Source of the DNA: Roseomonas sp.
GTDB taxonomy: Bacteria; Pseudomonadota; Alphaproteobacteria; Acetobacterales; Acetobacteraceae
Direction of reading: 5' to 3'
Assembly (NCBI GenBank): GCA_020249285.1
Contig: JADCFX010000014.1
Location: 1 to 64,000, forward strand
DNA: 64,000 nucleotides
Numbering within the stretch: the first letter of the stretch is position 1; every line of letters begins with the position of its first letter. Of this stretch, positions 58,875 to 64,000 are shown one piece after another. Made by a program: the position numbers and the translations under genes. The notes beneath the pieces are model-generated. The model saw only the letters and a program-made list of their open reading frames with translations. It was not told the origin of the DNA and made no database searches.

Positions 58875-58925
58875 CAAGGGCCTCACGGCCCTTGGCGGGT
58901 GGGTGCGGGAGGGCAGAGCCCTCCC
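58875..58925. repeat. Pair of GC-rich stem-loops in intergenic region
   Basis: CAAGGGCC-TCAC-GGCCCTTG (58875-58894) and GGGAGGGC-AGA-GCCCTCCC (58907-58925) are two perfect 8-bp stems placed side by side between divergent genes. The second is followed by GTTTCTGTTATGG. Similar double-hairpin intergenic repeats are, as I recall, common in Acetobacteraceae genomes; their function is unknown. Confidence 0.55.
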
Positions 58926-58964
58926 GTTTCTGTTATGGTTATGTTTGTGAAAAGGAGTCTGCCC

Positions 58965-59714
58965 ATGCCCCGCGATATCCTAGGCTGGCGAAAGCTTTTT
59001 GGTGTGATGGGTCCTTCCACCAATACGGTGGTGCAGCCGGATTATGACGCGCTGCGCCCGGCGGGTGTAACCAATCACTATAGTCGCATTTTCACGCCTG
59101 ATTCGGATGCCGTTTCCAATGAAAGTTTTCGTGCCGGGATTTCGGTGATCAGTGGCAACACCATGGATGCGGTGCGCAGTGTAATGACCTGCCATCCGGA
59201 TTATTTGGTGATGGGCATGTCGGCCATTACCTTCTTTGGTGGCCAGAAGGGCGCGGATGATTTCGTGGCGCAGGTCAGGGATGTCTCTGGCATTGGGATC
59301 AGCATTGGCAGCCATTCCTGCACCGCGGCCTTGAATGCCATTGGCGGTATTCGGCGCCTTGCGGTGCTGACACCGTATTGGTCGGTGATGAATGCGGAAG
59401 TGGCACGGTATTTCGGCGATATGGGTTTCAGCGTGGTGCGTGACATTGCGCTGCAATGCCGCAGTTGGACCGGCATTGCGCAGGTGACGCCCGCGGAATG
59501 TGTCGCGGCCTTGAAGCGCCTTGATGGTGATGATGTGGATGCGATTGTGCAGGTGGGCACCAATCTTTCCATTATCCGTGTTGCGGCTGCGGCGGAGCTT
59601 TGGTTGGGCAAGCCTGTCTTGGCGATCAATGCCGCGACTTATTGGCATGCGCTACGCGCCAATGGGATTGCGGAAAAGATCGAAGGCTATGGCCGTATTT
59701 TTGAGGAGTTCTGA
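58965..59714 (+). CDS. Aspartate/glutamate racemase-superfamily (maleate isomerase-like) protein
   Basis: The 249-residue protein resembles maleate cis-trans isomerase and arylmalonate decarboxylase: FGVMGPSTNTVVQPDYDALR, YLVMGMSAITFFGG, GIGISIGSHSCTAALNAIGG, RLAVLTPYWSVMN and VQVGTNLSIIRVAA. The usual two catalytic cysteines are not at the expected sites: Ser86 stands in GMSAITF and a glycine in QVGTNLS; a cysteine is at 119 in SHSCT. A good AAGGAG site precedes the ATG at 58965. It is followed three bases after its stop by a DehI-like gene. Confidence 0.82.
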   Translation: MPRDILGWRKLFGVMGPSTNTVVQPDYDALRPAGVTNHYSRIFTPDSDAVSNESFRAGISVISGNTMDAVRSVMTCHPDYLVMGMSAITFFGGQKGADDFVAQVRDVSGIGISIGSHSCTAALNAIGGIRRLAVLTPYWSVMNAEVARYFGDMGFSVVRDIALQCRSWTGIAQVTPAECVAALKRLDGDDVDAIVQVGTNLSIIRVAAAAELWLGKPVLAINAATYWHALRANGIAEKIEGYGRIFEEF

Positions 59715-59717
59715 ACC

Positions 59718-60506
59718 ATGTCCGCCACCGCCCTTCCCGAACTCCGCGAAGCGGAAGCCCCGCCCGCGATTGCCGCGATTTACGCTGCGTTGAATGAGGG
59801 CATTGGCATCGGTCAAGTGAATTTAATCTGGCGGCACGCAGCAGCGCTGCCTGGTGTGCTTGATTGGCTTTGGGCGCAGGCGGCGCCAGCGCTGGCGTCG
59901 GGCGCGGCGGCAGCGGTGCGGGATGGCATCGCCGCGGCCGTCACGCTGCCAATGCCGGCAACATCAGCGAAGCCGCAAGATCACGCGGCGATTGCGGCTT
60001 TGGTGGAAATCTACAACCGCGGCAATTTGACAAATCTGGCGTTGCTCTCGGCCATTCTGCTGCGCCAGCAAGGCATGGCGCCGGGCGCGGAGCCTGCCCC
60101 CGCGCCGCGCGGTGCGATGCTGCCGGTGCCGCCGCCGCTACCTCGGCTTGCTTCCTTGCCGCCCGCGCAACAGGCGCAGATTCGTATACTCACGGCAGCG
60201 CATGGGCTATCGGATGCGGCGGTGGTGCCAAGCCTTTATGTGCATCTGGCGTTATGGCCGGAATTTTTGGCGCAACTGCCGGCATTGCTGGCGCCCTTGC
60301 AGGCGGAACAGGGCTTGGTGCGCGCGCGTGGCGCCGCCGTTGAAGCCGCGCGCCTTGCCGCGCCGGGATTGATCGCCGCCCTTGGCACACCGCCCGCGCC
60401 ACCTGCTGCCTTGCCCGCATTTCTGACGCGGCTTGAGGTTTTTGTACGGGAAGTGATCCCCGGCATGGTGCCGGTGGGGCTATTCCTGCGCCGGGCCTTG
60501 GGGTGA
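59718..60506 (+). CDS. DehI-like (group I haloacid dehalogenase family) protein
   Basis: This 262-residue alanine-rich helical protein has ALNEGIGIGQVNLIWRHAAALPGVLDWLW near the start and a similar second block, SDAAVVPSLYVHLALWPEFLAQL. This internal duplication matches the DehI family. DehI enzymes dehalogenate D- and L-2-haloacids; many homologues in soil bacteria are untested, and I could not confirm catalytic residues. It is coupled to the racemase-like gene and overlaps the convergent ABC gene by 27 bases. Confidence 0.65.
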   Translation: MSATALPELREAEAPPAIAAIYAALNEGIGIGQVNLIWRHAAALPGVLDWLWAQAAPALASGAAAAVRDGIAAAVTLPMPATSAKPQDHAAIAALVEIYNRGNLTNLALLSAILLRQQGMAPGAEPAPAPRGAMLPVPPPLPRLASLPPAQQAQIRILTAAHGLSDAAVVPSLYVHLALWPEFLAQLPALLAPLQAEQGLVRARGAAVEAARLAAPGLIAALGTPPAPPAALPAFLTRLEVFVREVIPGMVPVGLFLRRALG

Positions 60507-62276
60507 TGGCACCAAACCGCGCCCCTCCCCATCCGTAAACTGCAACGCCGCCAACCTTGCATAAAGCCCGCCTTCGGCCAGCAGCGCCTCATGCGTGCCG
60601 GTCGCGATGATGCGGCCTGCATCCATCACCACAATCCGATCCGCGCGCCTGACTGTCGCCAGCCGATGCGCCACCGTAATGCTTGTGCGCCCTTCACATA
60701 GCCGTGCCAGCGCCTTTTGCACCGCGAATTCGCTTTCCGCATCCAAAGCGCTGGTCGCCTCATCCAGCAGCAGCACCGTGGGGTCGCGCAGAATGGCGCG
60801 CGCAATCGCAATGCGTTGGCGCTGCCCGCCGGAAAGGGTCACGCCGCGCGTGCCGAGTTCTGTCGCATAGCCATCCGGCAGGGCGGCGATGAAGTCGGCC
60901 GCCGCCGCGGCCTCAGCTGCCGCTGCCACTTCCGCATCGGTGGCTTCGGGGCGGCCAAGCCGGATGTTTTCGGCAATGCTGGCGCTGAAAATCACGGGTT
61001 CCTGCGGCACCAGCCCCAGGCGGGTGCGCAGCGCGCGCGGGTCAAGCCGCGTGATCTCGGCTCCATCCAGCAGGATGCGCCCCGCGCTTGGATCATAAAA
61101 GCGCAGCAGCAAGGACAGCACGGATGTCTTGCCGGCGCCTGAGGGGCCGACCAGCGCAATCGCCTCCCCCGGTTCCACCACCAGGCTGAAATCACTGAGC
61201 GCCGGAGTATCCGGCCGCGTCGGATAGCGCAGCGTGACCGCTTCAAACACCACGCGGCCCTGCGCGGGTGGCAAGGGTAGCGGATGCGCGGGCGCCGCGA
61301 TGGCGGGCGCAATCGCCAGCACTTCGCCAAGCCTATCCGCTGCCGCCGCCGCGCGCTGAATCTCGCCCCATAATTCGCTGACTGTCGCGCCGGAAGATGC
61401 CATCAGCACGGCGTAGAACACAAAGGCGGTCAGCTCGCCGCCCGAAATCCGCCCTTCAATCACATCGCGCCCACCCACCCAAAGGCTGAAGGTAACAGCG
61501 CCAAAGCCAAGCAGGATCACCGCCAGGATAAGCAAGCTGCGGGAGAAAACGCGCCGCAGTGCGGCACTCACCGCTTCTTCCGATCCAGCGGCAAAACGCG
61601 CGCGGGCGCGGCCTTCCTGCGTGAAGGATTGAATGGCGCGAATGCCGCCCAGCGTTTCTTCCGCCTGCGCTGCCAGCGCCCCGATCCTTTCCTGCGCCGC
61701 CTTGGAAAGTCGCCTTTCGCGCCGGCCAAAGAATATCAGCGGCAGCACTACCAAAGGCAGGATCAGCGCAATCAGCCCCGCAAGCTTCGCACTGGTCAGC
61801 ACCAGCATGATGAAGGCACCAATACCCGTGATGGCCTGGCGCACACCCATGGAAATCGCTGAACCAATCAGGGATTGCAGCAGCCCGACATCCGCCGTCA
61901 GGCGAGACATGACATCGCCGATGCGCGCGGTTTCGAAATAGGCTGGCGAAAGCCCGGTGACATGACCAAAAAAGCGCTGACGTAAATCCGCCGCCACCCG
62001 TTCGCCCAACCAGGACACCAGATAAAAGCGCGTGGTGGTGCTGATCGCCAGGGCGGTCACCAAAATGCCCATGACCAGCGCGGCGCGATCAAGCGCGCCC
62101 GGCCCGCCGGCGAAGCCATCATCAATCAGATGCTTGAGGCCCTGCCCAAGCGCAAGTGTCAGCCCCGCCGCCAGCAATAGCGCCGCAATCGCGGCAATGA
62201 CACGCGGCCAATAAGGCTTCAGCAGCGGCAGCAGCAGCCCAAGGGCGGCCAGGCTCGTGCGCGGGGCGGGCGTCAC
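60480..62276 (-). CDS. ABC exporter (fused membrane and ATPase domains)
   Basis: The 598-residue half-transporter has about six membrane helices in the first 320 residues (LLLPLLKPYWPRVIAAIAALLLA). The ATPase follows: Walker A GPSGAGKTSVLSLLLRF, Q-loop LVPQEPVIFSASIAENIRLG, signature LSGGQRQRIAIARAIL, Walker B VLLLDEATSALDAESE and switch AHRLATVRRAD. It is an MsbA/multidrug-type exporter, probably acting as a homodimer. GTG start at 62276, 13 bases after the SDR stop. Confidence 0.93.
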   Translation of the reverse strand: MTPAPRTSLAALGLLLPLLKPYWPRVIAAIAALLLAAGLTLALGQGLKHLIDDGFAGGPGALDRAALVMGILVTALAISTTTRFYLVSWLGERVAADLRQRFFGHVTGLSPAYFETARIGDVMSRLTADVGLLQSLIGSAISMGVRQAITGIGAFIMLVLTSAKLAGLIALILPLVVLPLIFFGRRERRLSKAAQERIGALAAQAEETLGGIRAIQSFTQEGRARARFAAGSEEAVSAALRRVFSRSLLILAVILLGFGAVTFSLWVGGRDVIEGRISGGELTAFVFYAVLMASSGATVSELWGEIQRAAAAADRLGEVLAIAPAIAAPAHPLPLPPAQGRVVFEAVTLRYPTRPDTPALSDFSLVVEPGEAIALVGPSGAGKTSVLSLLLRFYDPSAGRILLDGAEITRLDPRALRTRLGLVPQEPVIFSASIAENIRLGRPEATDAEVAAAAEAAAAADFIAALPDGYATELGTRGVTLSGGQRQRIAIARAILRDPTVLLLDEATSALDAESEFAVQKALARLCEGRTSITVAHRLATVRRADRIVVMDAGRIIATGTHEALLAEGGLYARLAALQFTDGEGRGLVPSPQGPAQE

Positions 62277-62289
62277 GCGTCAAGGCGTC

Positions 62290-63057
62290 CTAAACGTGCT
62301 GCCCGCCATTGATGTGAATTTCCGCGCCATTCACATAGGAAGATGCCTCGGTACACAGGAAATAAATGGCCTGCGCCACTTCCTCGGGCCGGCCCAAGCG
62401 GCGCATCGGGATTTGTTCCTGCACGATTTTGTCCGTGCCGGGGGATAGGATGGAGGTATCAATCTCCCCAGGTGAGATCGCATTCACGCGCACACCGCGC
62501 GGGGCGAAATCCGCTGCCATTTCGCGCGTGAGGGCGGCCAGCGCCGCCTTGGAAGTGGAATAGGCCGCGCCCGCAAAAGGATGCACCCGCCCGCCGGCGA
62601 TGGAGGTGACATTCACGACAGAACCATTGGCGCGCGCCAATTCATCCACCAGGCCACGCGCAAGCAGAATGGGGGCGAAGAAATTCACCTGAAAAACGCG
62701 GAGCCACCCATCCGTCGGCATGGTCAGCGTGCCAAGCCGCGCCCCGCCCTCGCCCTTTGGTGAAATCGCGGCGTTATTCACCAGCGCATGCAGCATGCCG
62801 CCATCCGGGGCCAGGCGCGCGCGGATTTCCGGGATCATCGCCTCAGTCAGCGCGGGGTCGCCCAGATCAAGCTGGATGTGATCCTCGGGCCCCATTTCCC
62901 AGGGGCATTGTTCCGGGAAGGGCTGCCGCGACACGGTAATCACGCGCCAACCCGCGGCAGAAAAGCGCTTCACTGTGGCATGGCCAATCCCGCGGGACGC
63001 GCCTGTCAGCAACAGCACGCGGCGCGGTCCATTCGGCTTGCTTCGTTTTTCCATCAT
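62290..63057 (-). CDS. Short-chain dehydrogenase/reductase
   Basis: The SDR of about 255 residues has VLLLTGASRGIGHATVKRF for the cofactor, ALVNNAAIS, NVTSIAGGRVHPFAG with the catalytic serine and AYSTSKAALAALTREMA with the catalytic tyrosine and lysine. ITVSRQPFP suggests NADP preference because basic residues follow the second strand. The start at 63057 (MMEKRSKPNG) has GGAG upstream; the track ORF is longer. Substrate unknown. Confidence 0.92.
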   Translation of the reverse strand: MMEKRSKPNGPRRVLLLTGASRGIGHATVKRFSAAGWRVITVSRQPFPEQCPWEMGPEDHIQLDLGDPALTEAMIPEIRARLAPDGGMLHALVNNAAISPKGEGGARLGTLTMPTDGWLRVFQVNFFAPILLARGLVDELARANGSVVNVTSIAGGRVHPFAGAAYSTSKAALAALTREMAADFAPRGVRVNAISPGEIDTSILSPGTDKIVQEQIPMRRLGRPEEVAQAIYFLCTEASSYVNGAEIHINGGQHV

Positions 63058-63129
63058 GGCACTGAAACTCCGGCCAATGGCCCAGGAAGCAGCCTTATAC
63101 GCGGGCATGTGCCTTTGGGAAACCAGCCC

Positions 63130-63169
63130 AAAATGAAAACGGCCCAGCTACCGCTTGGTAGCCGGGCCG
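63130..63169 (-). terminator. Rho-independent terminator for the 63.2-63.5 kb gene
   Basis: On the minus strand GGCCCGGCTACC-AAGC-GGTAGCTGGGCC forms a 12-bp stem with one mismatch, followed by GTTTTCATTTT. It lies just downstream of the small unknown gene and upstream of the SDR gene. Confidence 0.8.
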
Positions 63170-63190
63170 CGATGGGGGAGGCGTGAAAAC

Positions 63191-63520
63191 TCAGGCCGCG
63201 TGCCGATCGGGCGTGGCGACGGCGCGGCGGGCAGACGCGGCCCAGGCCGGGGCAGCGCGCAACAGGCGGTCCAACGCCGCTTCGGGCAGGGTTTCGGCAT
63301 ATTCCAGCGCCGTCACGGCCTCAGAATCCCAATGGCGCAGGATTTCAGCAACAGCGCGGGTGGCGTCTGAAGCGGGAAGGTGCAAGCCCGCGGCGCGGCG
63401 GGCTGCCGTCAGCACACGCGCGGCCGCTTCAAGGCGGGCGCGTTCCATTGGGCAGGAATCGGCCAGTTCCGAGAGAATACGCTCAAGCCCTTGGGCGGTA
63501 GCATTGTAGGAAATGGACAT
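63191..63520 (-). CDS. Small helical protein of unknown function (109 aa)
   Basis: This 109-residue protein, rich in alanine and arginine, reads YNATAQGLERILSELADSCP and MERARLEAAARVLTAARRAAGL, with the look of a soluble all-helical protein. I do not recognise the family. The ATG at 63520 has AGGGGAT at good spacing, and a clear terminator follows, so it is a single-gene unit and likely real. Confidence 0.7.
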   Translation of the reverse strand: MSISYNATAQGLERILSELADSCPMERARLEAAARVLTAARRAAGLHLPASDATRAVAEILRHWDSEAVTALEYAETLPEAALDRLLRAAPAWAASARRAVATPDRHAA

Positions 63521-63640
63521 AATAATCCCCTTGGTTGATCGCTTTGCGCAGCCCTCCCCGGTGCGCGTCGGAAGCACATGGTAAGCAAAGATGGCGATAT
63601 CAAGGCTTGCGCTAGGTCAAATGGTCAAAATTTGACACAC

Positions 63641-64000
63641 TCATTCCGGCTCGATCCCCGCTGCCTTGATCTGACGCGCCCAGGTTTCGATCTGGCTGCG
63701 GATGAAGACGCCGAATTCCTCAGGCGTTGAGGTCACACGTTCAATCCCAAAACTCGCCAGCCGATCAGCAGTTTCCTGCCTTTCCCACACCTTGCGCAGC
63801 GCCGCATTCCAGGCCGTCACGATTTCTGGCGGCATACGCGCGGGGCCAACCGCCCCCATCCAGGACAGCAATTCAAAGCCGGGCAGGCCAGCTTCGGCGA
63901 GTGTAGGTTCATTCGGCAACAGCGGCGTGCGCGTGGCAGAAGTAATGCCGAGCGAACGCAGCTTGCCTTCCTGCAAGAAGCCGCGCGATGCCGCGACATC
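63641..64000 (-). CDS. Tripartite tricarboxylate transporter substrate-binding protein (partial, 5' end off window)
   Basis: The last 119 codons of a Bug/TctC-type protein run in from the right edge. KLRSLGITSATRTPLLPNEP, PTLAEAGLPGFELLSWMGAV and GPARMPPEIVTAWNAALRKV are the usual C-terminal blocks of the family. The frame is open to base 64000, so the gene starts beyond the window. Its signal peptide is not visible. It is a second family member besides that at 37 kb. Confidence 0.9.
   Translation of the reverse strand, partial: DVAASRGFLQEGKLRSLGITSATRTPLLPNEPTLAEAGLPGFELLSWMGAVGPARMPPEIVTAWNAALRKVWERQETADRLASFGIERVTSTPEEFGVFIRSQIETWARQIKAAGIEPE

Noticed and set aside
1-64000. CRISPR arrays, tRNA or rRNA genes, integrases, prophage
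   Set aside because: No regularly spaced repeats, tRNA-like arms or integrase/transposase reading frames were noticed on reading both strands.

Overview
The window is a high-GC chromosomal segment that most resembles an alphaproteobacterium of the Acetobacteraceae/Rhodospirillales type. This rests on gene order and gene content, not on any rRNA. The supporting points are a short HprK followed by rapZ, a mannose-type EIIA, HPr and EI; the aroA-cmk-rpsA-sppA-ihfB-lapA-pyrF-trpF order; a TIGR02300-type zinc-ribbon protein; and tripartite-tricarboxylate (Bug) binding proteins. I saw no rRNA, tRNA or CRISPR array.

Layout. 1-4.6 kb: the start of a threonine dehydratase-like gene, then a regulatory phosphotransferase operon (hprK, rapZ, EIIA, ptsH, ptsI) with no sugar permease. 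4.6-12.5 kb: AzlCD amino-acid exporter, a 1503-residue DUF4011/SF1 helicase/Vsr-like/DUF3320 protein preceded by an unlisted 53-residue membrane protein, a DUF1003 protein, and a bifunctional mannose-1-phosphate guanylyltransferase. 12.6-27.3 kb: a PaaI thioesterase, then a tightly packed ten-gene catabolic operon: CoA-transferase A/B, HCCA-isomerase-like protein, molybdenum hydroxylase large subunit, PuuE-like deacetylase, hydantoinase/oxoprolinase A and B, an Old Yellow Enzyme, an MFS carrier and a second PuuE-like deacetylase. It faces a GST and a second Old Yellow Enzyme. This looks like a pathway for an N-heterocycle or cyclic amide whose substrate I cannot name.

27.4-33.5 kb: LysE exporter, YeeE/YedE thiosulfate-type transporter, SoxY and SoxZ, then a tungstate ABC transporter (tupA, ATPase, tupB) with a divergent HTH/PBP-like regulator. 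Tungstate or molybdate uptake fits the need of the molybdenum hydroxylase. 33.5-43.7 kb: an accessory block with a Baeyer-Villiger-type monooxygenase, a GMC oxidoreductase, a Bug protein, an amidohydrolase, an SDR and a 3-hydroxyisobutyrate dehydrogenase-like gene. It contains gene wreckage: the last ~45 codons of an ACR3 arsenite transporter, and a SAM methyltransferase split into two ends by about 2 kb carrying an exported mono-heme cytochrome-like gene. A repeat at that junction recurs at 56.6 kb, where it forms a small inverted-repeat element.

43.9-56 kb: conserved housekeeping (ahcY, uppP, GGCT-like tandem protein, TIGR02300 protein, aroA, cmk, rpsA, sppA, ihfB, lapA, pyrF, trpF, MFS). 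56.3-64 kb: a small ferredoxin-like-fold protein, class I aminotransferase, TPR lipoprotein, racemase/maleate isomerase-like protein, DehI-like protein, ABC exporter, SDR, an unknown small protein and the C-terminal end of another Bug protein. Start sites were chosen by ribosome-binding sites, ATGA overlaps and family N-termini. All functional calls come from reading motifs, without any database search.
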